Origin: Desulfovibrio oxyclinae DSM 11498
GTDB taxonomy: Bacteria; Desulfobacterota; Desulfovibrionia; Desulfovibrionales; Desulfovibrionaceae
Direction: 5' to 3'
Assembly (NCBI RefSeq): GCF_000375485.1
Contig: NZ_AQXE01000001.1
Coordinates: 219,626-246,089 of the forward strand
DNA: 26,464 nucleotides
The position numbers and the translations under genes are program-made. Within the stretch, counting starts at the first letter, position 1; every line of letters begins with the position of its first letter. Positions 1-7,721 of the stretch are shown one piece after another. The notes beneath the pieces are model-generated. The model had not been told where the DNA came from. It saw only the letters and a list, made by a program, of their open reading frames with translations, and did not search any database.

Positions 1-1002
1 GCGCTGATCAACGGCCGGTTCACCAGAGATACCGTGGTCAAGGGCAAGACATACCGCAAAGGTCAGCTGGTTCCGTCCTTTACCGCGTTGACGGACGACG
101 GTTCCACCAGCAGCCTGAACTGGCTCTATGCAGGTAGTTATACCGAAGAGGGCGGCAATAAGGCCAAGCGGCGCAGCACCAAGCAGACCCCGATGCAGAA
201 GAACATCGGTCTGTTCCCCAATTGGGCATGGTGCTGGCCCGTGAACCGTCGCATCCTCTACAATCGCGCCTCCGTGGACCTGAACGGCAAGCCCTACAAT
301 CCGGAGAAGGCGGTCATCGAATGGAAGAACGGCAAGTGGGTCGGCGACGTCCCCGACGGCGGCTGGCCGCCCATGGCCACCGGCAAGGGGCGGTATCCGT
401 TCATCATGTCCAAGCACGGATTCGGCCAGATCTACGGGCCGGGCCGTCAGGATGGTCCGTTCTCGGAGCACTACGAGCCGGTTGAGACCCCTGTTGCGCG
501 CAACATGTTCTCGCAGCAGCTCAACAGCCCCGTGTACAAGTTCGTTTCCAGCGAGATGGACAAGCTCTCCGCGCCCGCGGATCCGAACTTCCCCATCGTG
601 CTGACGACCTACAGCCTCACGGAACACTGGTGCGGCGGCGGAGAAACCCGCAACATCCCGAACCTGCTCGAAGCGGAACCGCAGCTCTATGTCGAGATGA
701 GTCCCGAACTGGCAGGGGAGAAGGGCATCGCCAACGGCGACGGCGTGATCGTGGAGAGCGCGCGAGGGCGCGTTGAGGCCATCGCCATGGTCACGGTCCG
801 CATGCGCCCGTTGCGGGTGCACGGCCGAATCATCCACGAGATAGGCATGCCGTTCTGCTTCGGCTGGACGACCCCGGGAACCGGCGACGCCACCAACAGG
901 CTCACGCCTTCGGTCGGCGACCCGAACACCACCATTCCCGAATACAAGGCCTGCTGCGTGAATGTCCGCAAGGCCGACAGGCTCACCGAGCTTGCAACCT
1001 AA
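1..1002 (+). CDS. fdhA: Formate dehydrogenase catalytic (alpha) subunit, 3' part only
   Basis: The frame is open from base 1 to the TAA at 1000-1002, so this is the last 333 residues of a larger protein whose start, Tat signal, proximal Fe-S cluster and Sec/Cys active site lie upstream of the window. The last ~130 residues have the look of the molybdopterin-dinucleotide binding domain of the DMSO-reductase superfamily (TTYSLTEHWCGGGETRN..., then LYVEMSPELAGEKGI.NGD.V.VES.RG). The family oxidises formate to CO2 at a bis-MGD Mo or W site; in Desulfovibrio the FdhAB enzymes are periplasmic and pass electrons to cytochrome c3. The beta subunit starts 12 bases later and fdhE and fdhD follow, which supports FDH over other members of the superfamily. 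Whether the metal is W or Mo and whether residue U is present cannot be told from this fragment. Confidence 0.9.
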   Translation, partial: ALINGRFTRDTVVKGKTYRKGQLVPSFTALTDDGSTSSLNWLYAGSYTEEGGNKAKRRSTKQTPMQKNIGLFPNWAWCWPVNRRILYNRASVDLNGKPYNPEKAVIEWKNGKWVGDVPDGGWPPMATGKGRYPFIMSKHGFGQIYGPGRQDGPFSEHYEPVETPVARNMFSQQLNSPVYKFVSSEMDKLSAPADPNFPIVLTTYSLTEHWCGGGETRNIPNLLEAEPQLYVEMSPELAGEKGIANGDGVIVESARGRVEAIAMVTVRMRPLRVHGRIIHEIGMPFCFGWTTPGTGDATNRLTPSVGDPNTTIPEYKACCVNVRKADRLTELAT

Positions 1003-1014
1003 AAGGAGGTCGTC

Positions 1015-1749
1015 ATGCCCAAGTCGTTTCTCATCGACACATCCCGCTGCACGGCGTGCCGCGGCTGTCAGATAGCCTGCAAGGAATGGCACGAGCTGCC
1101 GGCCAACAAGACTACCCAGTACGGGTGGGGGAGCCATCAGAATCCGCAGGACCTGAATGCGAACAACTATAAACTCGTGCGTTTCAGCGAGCACCTCGAC
1201 GGTGACGTGATCCGCTGGAACTTCTTCCCGGACCAGTGCCGGCACTGTGTGGAGCCGCCCTGCAAGGACATGGCGGACATGATCGTCGAAGGCGCCGTTG
1301 TCCGCGACGACAAGACCGGTGCGGTGCTCTTCACCGAAGCGTCCGTGAAACTCAGCGAGGCGGACTTCGAGGAGGTGCGTATGGCGTGCCCCTATGACAT
1401 TCCCCGGCGCAATGAGAACTCGGGACTCATGAGCAAATGCACCATGTGCAACGAGCGTATCCATAGCGGACTGCAGCCCGCGTGCGTCAAGGTGTGTCCC
1501 ACCGGCACCATGCAGTTCGGCGAACGCGAGGACATGCTCAAGCTGGCCGAGGCCCGGCTCGAATCGCTGAAAAAGGACTGGCCCGAAGCCATGCTGGCGG
1601 ATCCCTATGACGTGAACGTGATCTACCTGCTCATCGACACCCCCGAGAACTATCACGAGCGCTCAGTTGCCGCGAACACCGCGGGTCCCATGTCGAAGAA
1701 GCAGTTCTTTGCCACGCTGACGCGTCCCTTCAGGGCCATGAAGGCCTGA
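1015..1749 (+). CDS. fdhB: Formate dehydrogenase beta subunit, three [4Fe-4S] clusters
   Basis: This 244-residue ferredoxin-like protein carries electrons from the FDH catalytic subunit. Twelve cysteines lie in cluster-type positions: C12, C15, C18, C22; C75, C78, C83; C125; C142, C145, C157, C161. That is exactly enough for three [4Fe-4S] clusters, as in the soluble D. gigas FdhAB, rather than the four of membrane-bound E. coli FdnH; the usual fourth cysteine after C83 is replaced (CKDMAD). No transmembrane anchor or signal peptide is visible, which fits export as a passenger of the Tat-exported alpha subunit. The start is set by AAGGAGG 1003-1009, right after the fdhA stop, so the two are co-transcribed. 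No cytochrome c subunit gene follows; the next gene is a maturation factor. Confidence 0.93.
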   Translation: MPKSFLIDTSRCTACRGCQIACKEWHELPANKTTQYGWGSHQNPQDLNANNYKLVRFSEHLDGDVIRWNFFPDQCRHCVEPPCKDMADMIVEGAVVRDDKTGAVLFTEASVKLSEADFEEVRMACPYDIPRRNENSGLMSKCTMCNERIHSGLQPACVKVCPTGTMQFGEREDMLKLAEARLESLKKDWPEAMLADPYDVNVIYLLIDTPENYHERSVAANTAGPMSKKQFFATLTRPFRAMKA

Positions 1750-1773
1750 GTGTAACAAAACGAATCCCGGAAA

Positions 1774-1805
1774 CGGACCGGACGGCTGCTGGGCTGTCCG
1801 GTCCG
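1774..1805 (+). other. Intercistronic hairpin between fdhB and fdhE, no U-tract
   Basis: A perfect 10-bp inverted repeat: CGGACCGGAC at 1774-1783 and GTCCGGTCCG at 1796-1805, with a 12-base loop. No T-run follows, so it is not a standard intrinsic terminator. It sits between the structural genes and the maturation genes, where a stem could protect the 3' end of fdhAB mRNA or lower read-through into fdhE/fdhD. Confidence 0.55.
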
Positions 1806-1826
1806 GGCCCGGAACTGGAGTACTGC

Positions 1827-2738
1827 ATGACATCTTCATTCGACCGCGAAAAAGTGGAAAGGACCCTTGAGACCATCCGCAGGCGGACTCCGGCATACGA
1901 CGAGCTCACGACACGGTTCGGGCCGCTCTTCATCGCCAGCGAAGAGTTGAGCGCGGAGCTTGTTGAGAAAGGCATCGCGGCACCGGCAATCGACACCGTG
2001 AGGTTTGCGTCCGGCGTGCCCGTGCTTGTTGGCAACGATCTTGAGCAATGGCGTGACGAGTTTGCGCTCGCGGCAAAAAGACTGGTTGCCCCGGTCTGTG
2101 AAGTGCTTCGTCTTGAACAGGATATTGTCGAAGCGATGCAAAAGGCATTTTCGGATACCGATATGATTTTGGGACTCGCCCGGGCGCGCATGGAGGGCGA
2201 CGAAGAGCGTTTCAAAGACACCTCCGCCCAGCATGACCTCCCCTCGGACATGCTGATGTTTGTTGCAGAAACCATTTGTTCGTCGGTGCTTCGCGCTGTG
2301 GCCGACTCCGTGGGCGAGTCCCTTTCATCGTTTGGCTGGGAGCAGGGTCACTGTCCCGTGTGCGGGGCTACGCCTTCCATTTCTCAGCTTTCCCCCAAAG
2401 AGGTCACGGATCTTGATCAGCTCGTGGGCGGTGGCGGCAGAAAGTATCTTCACTGTTCCCTGTGCGGGCATGACTGGCGATTCAAGCGCAACGCATGTCC
2501 GTCCTGCGGCAACGACGAAACCGAGTCACGCGAATTCTTTCACGTGGACAACGTGCGCTACGAGCGCGTTGAAGCGTGTCGGAAATGCGGCAGGTATTGT
2601 CTGAATATCGACATGCGGGAGTACGAGCCGCATCCGCACCTCGATGCGGTCCAGATGGGACTCATCCACCTTGATCTGCACGCTCGCAGCAACAGCCTGA
2701 GCCCGCTGACGCCGACGCTGTGGAATAATGCGGAGTAA
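1827..2738 (+). CDS. fdhE: FdhE, formate dehydrogenase maturation/redox factor
   Basis: 303 residues, close to the E. coli FdhE length. The C-terminal half has four CxxC pairs, at C176/C179, C210/C213, C224/C227 and C251/C254, the rubredoxin-like arrangement known for FdhE. The N-terminal ~170 residues are helical and poorly conserved. FdhE is required for activity of exported formate dehydrogenases and is thought to act in the cytoplasm on the catalytic subunit before Tat export. The start ATG at 1827 has CTGGAG at 1814-1820 as ribosome site. It is separated from fdhB by 77 bases holding a stem-loop and runs almost directly into fdhD (6 bases between stop and start), so fdhE-fdhD form a translation unit. 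Confidence 0.92.
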   Translation: MTSSFDREKVERTLETIRRRTPAYDELTTRFGPLFIASEELSAELVEKGIAAPAIDTVRFASGVPVLVGNDLEQWRDEFALAAKRLVAPVCEVLRLEQDIVEAMQKAFSDTDMILGLARARMEGDEERFKDTSAQHDLPSDMLMFVAETICSSVLRAVADSVGESLSSFGWEQGHCPVCGATPSISQLSPKEVTDLDQLVGGGGRKYLHCSLCGHDWRFKRNACPSCGNDETESREFFHVDNVRYERVEACRKCGRYCLNIDMREYEPHPHLDAVQMGLIHLDLHARSNSLSPLTPTLWNNAE

Positions 2739-2744
2739 CGGGGA

Positions 2745-3536
2745 ATGGCGATACCGCAACTGAGACCCATTGAGGCCGAAGGCCGGGCACGAGTCGAATC
2801 CTCGCACGGGCTGGCCCCGGCACAGGTCACGTGTCCGGCGACTTTGCAGCGTTACGAGAACGGACGTTTCGCCTTGCGCGATGCTTCCATTGCCGTGGAA
2901 GAGGATATGCGGGTTGTGGTGGACGGCCGGGAGGAAGCCCTGCTGTCGCGCACGCCCGGAGATGACATGAATCTTGTGGCGGGTCATCTCTTTGCACGTT
3001 CCAGGGTCCGTGAACCCGGCGATATCCTCGACGTACGTTTCAGCTATCGCGGCGTGGCGCGCGCCGAGGTTGCCCTTGGCGGCGGCACCGGCATACGACG
3101 CATCTTCCCGTCACCCCGTCCGGTCAGAATCAACCCGCAGGCTCTTTTCAGCTTCAAGGAGCGGTTCGAGCATCGACAGAATCTTTATCGCAATACAGGT
3201 TCGACCCATGCGGCCGCGCTCTTTGCCGCAGATGGCGAAATGGTGTCCTTCGGTGAGGACGTTGGGCGGCACAACGCCTTTGACAAAGCCGTAGGTCGCG
3301 CACTTTTGGAAGGAACGCTGGAACGCGTGACCATCGCCATGTTGTCTTCGCGACTGGCCTTTGAGCTTGCGGTCAAGGCAACCACGGCCAATATCCCCAT
3401 CCTGTGCGGATTCTCCGCGGCCACAAGCTCTGGCATCAGTTATGCCGACCGAAACAACCTCACGCTAGTAGGGAGGTTGAGAAGGGATTCCTTCAACGTA
3501 TATTCCAACGGTTGGCGTATTCACGCGGATGACTGA
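2745..3536 (+). CDS. fdhD: FdhD sulfurtransferase family protein, no CxxC loop
   Basis: 263 residues. FdhD moves sulfur from a cysteine desulfurase to the bis-MGD cofactor of formate dehydrogenase. Family hallmarks are present: GDDMNLVAGHLF near 72-83, TGSTHAAALF at 151-160, EDVGRHNAFDKAVG at 171-184, SSRLAFELAVK near 201-211 and ILCGFSAATS at 219-228. The loop that in E. coli carries the CxxC motif (C121/C124) lies before TGSTHAAA; here the region around 115-130 reads RRIFPSPRPV and holds no cysteine. The only cysteines are C30 and C221. The gene starts 6 bases after fdhE, with GCGGAG 2730-2735 upstream. It is clearly FdhD by sequence, but the missing cysteines leave its chemistry open. Confidence 0.9.
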   Translation: MAIPQLRPIEAEGRARVESSHGLAPAQVTCPATLQRYENGRFALRDASIAVEEDMRVVVDGREEALLSRTPGDDMNLVAGHLFARSRVREPGDILDVRFSYRGVARAEVALGGGTGIRRIFPSPRPVRINPQALFSFKERFEHRQNLYRNTGSTHAAALFAADGEMVSFGEDVGRHNAFDKAVGRALLEGTLERVTIAMLSSRLAFELAVKATTANIPILCGFSAATSSGISYADRNNLTLVGRLRRDSFNVYSNGWRIHADD

Positions 3537-3591
3537 ACGCCAAGTGCGTATTAAAGCGGCCTTCTGTTCGCGTCTTGATCGAAGTCGGGCA

Positions 3592-3647
3592 TTGCAATTG
3601 CAACATTCATCATGCGTGTTGTGTGAACTGCACTATTGGCCTATGGT
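3592..3647 (+). promoter_or_regulatory. Possible tunR promoter with upstream 12-bp palindrome
   Basis: A perfect palindrome TTGCAATTGCAA lies at 3592-3603. Downstream is a weak sigma70-like pair, TTGTGT at 3619-3624 and TATGGT at 3642-3647 with a 17-base spacer, about 60 bases before the chosen tunR start. The palindrome would sit just upstream of the -35 box, as expected for an operator or activator site. The hexamers are only 3/6 and 4/6 matches, so this is a suggestion. Confidence 0.25.
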
Positions 3648-3709
3648 TAATGCGGGAAATGTGTGATGATTTCAGCTTAGATATCGGTCTGATACGGACA
3701 GGAGCAAGC

Positions 3710-4756
3710 ATGAAGAATCCCGAGCGGGCGGGGAGAATGTGTCCACGCCAGTTTTTCAGTGTTTCCGAAAATGTGAAGTACCTTGAGTCCGCGCAGCTTG
3801 AAGCGCTGGAGCAGGCGTTCATTCAATGGCGGGATGCGGCGAAGCGGGCGGACAGCGTGCGCGCAAGGCTGCGCTTGTGGCTCATCTTCATGCTCCTGAG
3901 GCATTCCGGGGCGAGACTGGGCGAAGTGCTTGCGTTGGATGACCGTGCAGCTTTTTCGTCGGTTGCGAATACCGTTCGGCTGGGCGACGGGGAGCGCAGT
4001 CGTGAAGTCCCCCTGTCCGACGCGGTTTACGCAGAGGTCGTCCGGACCCTTGAAAGTCCTGCGGGGTGCGGTTTGCGAGGCGATTTCTTTCATGTCGATC
4101 CCGGTTACTTTCGTCGCATCTGTTATGCCAGAGGCCGTGAATGCGGCCTGAGCCGCGATATGGTCGGACCGACCGTTCTGCGCAATACCCGTGCGGTGGA
4201 GATGCTTCGCAGCGGCGTGCCCATTACCGTGGTCAAGGAGATGCTCGGCCAGTCCTCGCTTGACCTGACGGCGCCGTTCCAACGGTTCACGCCGCAGGAC
4301 GCGGCGTCCATCATGCAAAAAAGCCTTCGCGGAAGAACCAGCGCGCGCAACGCTTTTACCGGGCATGTGGTGGATATCCGAACCGACGCGGTCATGGCAC
4401 AGGTCGTACTGGAGACCCGGTCCGGTCTGCGCCTGTGTGCCGTCATCACCGTGGACAGTCTGGAGAATCTGGATTTGCGGGTCGGCTCTCCGTTGGAAGC
4501 GACGGTCAAGGCGCCGTTGGTGAACGTGCTGTCCTGCGATGAACATCCTGGCGGGAGCGCGTGCAACCGCCTGTGCGCCAAGGTCGTACGCGTGACGGAT
4601 TCCCCGGTGCTCACCGAAGTGCTGGCGCGGCTACCGGACGGAACCGACGTGTGCGCGCTCATTTCTGCGGAAAGCGCAGGGGCTATGGATCTTGCTACCG
4701 GAACCGAAGCGCAGTTCTGGTTCAAGGCTCTTTCAGTAGTATTGAATACCGGCTGA
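3710..4756 (+). CDS. tunR: TunR-like Mo/W-responsive regulator (dead tyrosine recombinase + two Mop domains)
   Basis: 348 residues from the ATG at 3710, chosen because GGAG at 3701-3704 precedes it; an open frame extends upstream to 3575 but its first 45 residues (Cys/His-rich) look non-coding. Residues ~15-200 resemble the XerC/XerD catalytic domain: RHSGARLGEVLAL near 64-76 keeps the first arginine (R69) and VLRNTRAVEMLRSGV keeps the second (R158). The other catalytic positions are lost: the HxxR histidine is T155, the next His is Q181 (MLGQSS) and the Tyr position is F190. Residues ~213-275 and ~283-348 are two oxyanion-binding Mop/TOBE domains. This architecture defines the TunR family of sulfate reducers, which bind DNA and sense tungstate/molybdate. 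Here it sits next to FDH genes instead of modABC. It has no recombinase activity on this evidence. Confidence 0.85.
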   Translation: MKNPERAGRMCPRQFFSVSENVKYLESAQLEALEQAFIQWRDAAKRADSVRARLRLWLIFMLLRHSGARLGEVLALDDRAAFSSVANTVRLGDGERSREVPLSDAVYAEVVRTLESPAGCGLRGDFFHVDPGYFRRICYARGRECGLSRDMVGPTVLRNTRAVEMLRSGVPITVVKEMLGQSSLDLTAPFQRFTPQDAASIMQKSLRGRTSARNAFTGHVVDIRTDAVMAQVVLETRSGLRLCAVITVDSLENLDLRVGSPLEATVKAPLVNVLSCDEHPGGSACNRLCAKVVRVTDSPVLTEVLARLPDGTDVCALISAESAGAMDLATGTEAQFWFKALSVVLNTG

Positions 4757-5371
4757 ACTCGGGGCGATTCCTTTATCCACCTGTCCTGACACAATTATTC
4801 TTGGGCCCTACAGGGACTGCTGAATGCCCACCGGCGTGAATCACGTGCAGAGGCCGGATGTATGGTTTTCACTGACGGGAAGTGACAGACCATGCGTAAG
4901 GCTTTGTGTGTGGATTTTTGTCGAGGTATGGTTTGTATTCCTTTACGGTATTGTTCTGTTGATTCAAGTACATTACGGGCTGATCAGCGCCATGGTATTT
5001 CAATTTTGTGAAATGTTGGTCCGGGAGCGACGTTGACAGGGTGGTGCAAGAGTGGAACTCTCCCGGGCATGATAGGTAAATTCTATTGATCTGCCTGGAT
5101 GCGGGTAGCCGTGTGTGGCGGGTATTGACTCGTTAACCATTCGGGCGTTGACTTTCCGTTTTCACCTTATGCAAAAGAGGTTTATTCAATGCCGTGTTTT
5201 CAATCGTGATGGTTCATGAAGTGTTTTTTCGGATGTCCACCAGCTCATGAACTGTTGCTTCGGGTGAATGAAAACATGAGGTTGATGACTTTTCTGCTGA
5301 TATAGGGCAATGCTATTCATGCTCCGTGCGGGATCACTGATTGGGCGGAAAACACTTTGAGGGGGTGATTT
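4757..5371 (+). other. 615-base stretch without a convincing gene
   Basis: No frame here has both a good ribosome site and protein-like composition. It is visibly more AT-rich than the genes on both sides. Seen in it: TTGACA at 5034-5039 without a good -10; two TTGACT hexamers 23 bases apart near 5124 and 5147; and a 7-bp inverted repeat CCGGGAG / CTCCCGG with a ~34-base gap near 5021-5071. No terminator with a U-tract was found after tunR, and no sigma54 -24/-12 pair was found ahead of the alcohol dehydrogenase. The long leader suggests regulation of the 5372 gene or a small RNA, but nothing specific can be assigned. Confidence 0.4.
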
Positions 5372-6514
5372 ATGCTCAGCACCAAATTTGCCATTCCTGA
5401 CGTTATCTTTGGCCGTGGGGCCATTACTCATCTGGCGCAATGTGCCAAGCGGGTCGGGGCTGAGAGAGTCTTTTTCGTCAGCGATCAGGGAGTGGAGGAT
5501 TCCGGCTGGGTCGGTTTGGTCAAGGGAATGCTTCGGGCCAACGACCTTGAGTGCGTGTATTTCAATGACGTGAACTCCAACCCGCGGGACAAGCAGGTTC
5601 AGGAAGGCGTTGAAATCTACCGCGAGGGGAAGTGTGATGTGGTCATTGCGCTTGGTGGCGGAAGCCCGATGGATGCGGCCAAAGGCATTGCCACCATCGT
5701 GGGCAACGGCGGGGAGATCAAGGACTACGAAGGCGCCAACAGGATCATGCGTCCGCTGCCGCCCATGATCTTCATCCCGAGCACGGCAGGAAGCAGCTCC
5801 GATATTTCCCAGTTCTGCATCATTACCGATATGGAACGGCGGGTGAAGATGTCCATAATCAGCCGGTCGCTCGTTCCCAGTATCTCCATAGTTGATCCCC
5901 AGCTGCTCGTGACCCAGGACAGAAGCCTCATTCTGGCGGCGGGTGTCGATGCCCTTGCGCACGCCATTGAGTCCTACGTATCCAAGCTCGCTTCCCCGTT
6001 TACGGACCTCCATGCCCGGAATGCGATCCAGCTGATCATAGCGAATCTGGAGCGTGCTGCCGAAGAGAAGGACATCGAGGCGCTTGAACAGCTCTCCATC
6101 GCCAGCACTTCTGCCGGAATGTCTTTCAGCAACGCGGGACTCGGCGATCTTCATGCTCTTGCTCACGCGCTGGGCGGCCTGTGCGATGTCCTGCACGGCT
6201 GGGTGCATCCCACGTTGCTGCCTTCCGTTATGCGTTACAACCTGCCTTCATGCATGGCGAAGATGGGAGAGATAGGGCGACTGGTCACGGGCTCGAATAC
6301 CGGATCGGACCGGGATGCCGCCATGATGGGGATTGAAAAGCTTGAGCAGTGGTTCGAGAAACTGCAACTCAATACCAAACTGCAAAAGCTGGTGCCGAAC
6401 AGGGAAGATCTGATGCATGTCTGCAATATGGCGACGCATGATGCGTGTCATCTGACGAATCCGCGGCCCGCTTCGGCCGAGGATCTCATGTCCGTGTGCG
6501 AGGAGGCGTGGTGA
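5372..6514 (+). CDS. Iron-containing alcohol dehydrogenase (class III), linked to a two-component system
   Basis: 380 residues, normal for the group III Fe-dependent alcohol dehydrogenase family, which interconverts alcohols and aldehydes with NAD(H). The N-terminal half has the nucleotide motif GGGSPMDAAKG at 95-105. The metal ligands are in the expected places: D193 and H197 in GVDALAHAIESY, then H261 in LGDLHALAHALGG and H275 in CDVLHGWVHP, 14 residues apart as in FucO. The start at 5372 follows GAGGGGGTGAT. The stop TGA at 6512-6514 overlaps the ATG of the histidine kinase by one base, so the enzyme and kinase are translationally coupled. That pairing suggests that the enzyme or its product is part of the signal the kinase reads. 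It is clearly divergent from the second alcohol dehydrogenase at 9495. Confidence 0.93.
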   Translation: MLSTKFAIPDVIFGRGAITHLAQCAKRVGAERVFFVSDQGVEDSGWVGLVKGMLRANDLECVYFNDVNSNPRDKQVQEGVEIYREGKCDVVIALGGGSPMDAAKGIATIVGNGGEIKDYEGANRIMRPLPPMIFIPSTAGSSSDISQFCIITDMERRVKMSIISRSLVPSISIVDPQLLVTQDRSLILAAGVDALAHAIESYVSKLASPFTDLHARNAIQLIIANLERAAEEKDIEALEQLSIASTSAGMSFSNAGLGDLHALAHALGGLCDVLHGWVHPTLLPSVMRYNLPSCMAKMGEIGRLVTGSNTGSDRDAAMMGIEKLEQWFEKLQLNTKLQKLVPNREDLMHVCNMATHDACHLTNPRPASAEDLMSVCEEAW

Positions 6515-7713
6515 TGACTCCGACGACGACCCTGAGTGACCTGATAGGCATAGAGCACTCGAAACTCGGTTTTTTTCAGGAACTCCAGCAGACAGTCGTG
6601 GAGCTTCAGCAGTCCAACAGCGAACTGGAAAGCCAGCGTCGTGAGATTGCGGCCATCATTGACGGCATTACGGACGTGATGATGGTCCTGTCCGAGGATC
6701 TGGAGATTATCTCGGTCAACAATGAGTTCCATAACCTGTTCCCAGAAGGCAATCCCATCGGAAAGCACTGCCATGAGCTGTTCCGCGATACCATGGACGC
6801 CTGTCCGGAATGCCCAGCCTTTCAGTCCCTTTCGACCAACTCCGTTTGCAAGGAAACGGCAGTCTTCAAGATCGACGGGTGCAACCGGCAGTTCGAGATG
6901 ATCGCCTCACCCTTGAAGACGCCGGGCGGCGGCGCGAACCGGGTGCTGATCTTCAAGCGGGACGTGACCACGGAAAAAGAGTTTCAGGCCAAGTATTATC
7001 AGGCTGAAAAGATGGCGACGGTGGGCACGCTGTCAACAGGCATCGCCCATGAGGTCAACAATCCGCTCATGGCGATTTCCGGTTATGCCGAAGGAATCCA
7101 GCGAAGGCTCAGAAAACATGCCGAAGCCATGCCCGAGGAGGTTGCCCGGGAGTTCGCCGAGTATACCGAGACCATCCTCAAGGAGTGTTCAAGGTGCCAG
7201 AAGATTGTCCGAAGCCTGTTGAATTTCGGGCATCCCGAAACGTCGGTCTTCGGCTTTGTCAATCTGAACAGTGTCATCAAGGAAACCCTGACGATTCTGG
7301 GCTATCATCTGAAGAAGTCCCGAAAGCTCGCCATCGAACTGGAGTTGAGCGAGGATCTGCCTCTCATCTATGCGGATGAACCCCGGCTCAATCAGGTGGT
7401 GCTCAATCTCCTGACCAATGCGGCTGACGCCATGGATGGGAAAAAGGGAGCCATCACCATCAGATCATTTATCAAGGAAAACGACTTCATCGTGATAGAG
7501 GTGGAGGATCAAGGGATAGGCATCCCGCCGGACATCCGGAACAGGCTTTTCGATCCGTTCTTCACGACCAAGTCCGTGGGCAAGGGAATAGGCATCGGCC
7601 TGTCCACCTGTTATGGAATAGTCAAGGACCACAACGGGGAGATAAATGTCAGGAGCGCCGAGGGTGAAGGCTCCTGCTTTACGGTGACCCTCCCCATCCA
7701 ACAGGAAAAATAG
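6514..7713 (+). CDS. Cytosolic PAS-domain sensor histidine kinase with Cys-rich PAS
   Basis: 399 residues from the ATG at 6514, which has AGGAGG at 6501-6506; a longer frame to 6445 lies inside the upstream gene. No membrane segment or signal peptide is visible. Order: N-terminal coiled coil (~20-48, Gln/Glu-rich), PAS domain (~50-150), HisKA with phospho-acceptor H179 in GIAHEVNNPL, and HATPase with N-box ~293-307 (NQVVLNLLTNAADAM), G1 DQGIGI 332-337 and G2 GKGIGIGLS 356-364. The PAS domain carries C86, C97, C100, C112 and C123, including the pattern CHELFRDTMDACPECP, a motif seen in many deltaproteobacterial PAS domains that could hold a metal or Fe-S centre or act as a thiol switch. It lies between alcohol dehydrogenase and its NtrC-type regulator, so the likely signal is alcohol/aldehyde or the resulting redox state. 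Confidence 0.92.
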   Translation: MTPTTTLSDLIGIEHSKLGFFQELQQTVVELQQSNSELESQRREIAAIIDGITDVMMVLSEDLEIISVNNEFHNLFPEGNPIGKHCHELFRDTMDACPECPAFQSLSTNSVCKETAVFKIDGCNRQFEMIASPLKTPGGGANRVLIFKRDVTTEKEFQAKYYQAEKMATVGTLSTGIAHEVNNPLMAISGYAEGIQRRLRKHAEAMPEEVAREFAEYTETILKECSRCQKIVRSLLNFGHPETSVFGFVNLNSVIKETLTILGYHLKKSRKLAIELELSEDLPLIYADEPRLNQVVLNLLTNAADAMDGKKGAITIRSFIKENDFIVIEVEDQGIGIPPDIRNRLFDPFFTTKSVGKGIGIGLSTCYGIVKDHNGEINVRSAEGEGSCFTVTLPIQQEK

Positions 7714-7721
7714 GGAACCGA

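Noticed and set aside
3575..3709. 45-codon N-terminal extension of the tunR frame with several Cys/His
   Set aside because: No ribosome site at 3575, family similarity begins later, and GGAG 3701-3704 supports the ATG at 3710.
3710..4756. Active phage-type integrase or mobile element
   Set aside because: Catalytic His and Tyr positions are replaced, two Mop domains are fused at the C-terminus, and no attachment repeats or phage genes are nearby.
4824..5036. 70-codon frame with a hydrophobic middle, possible small membrane protein
   Set aside because: Weak start context and no recognisable motif; it could be real, but nothing beyond one hydrophobic stretch supports it.
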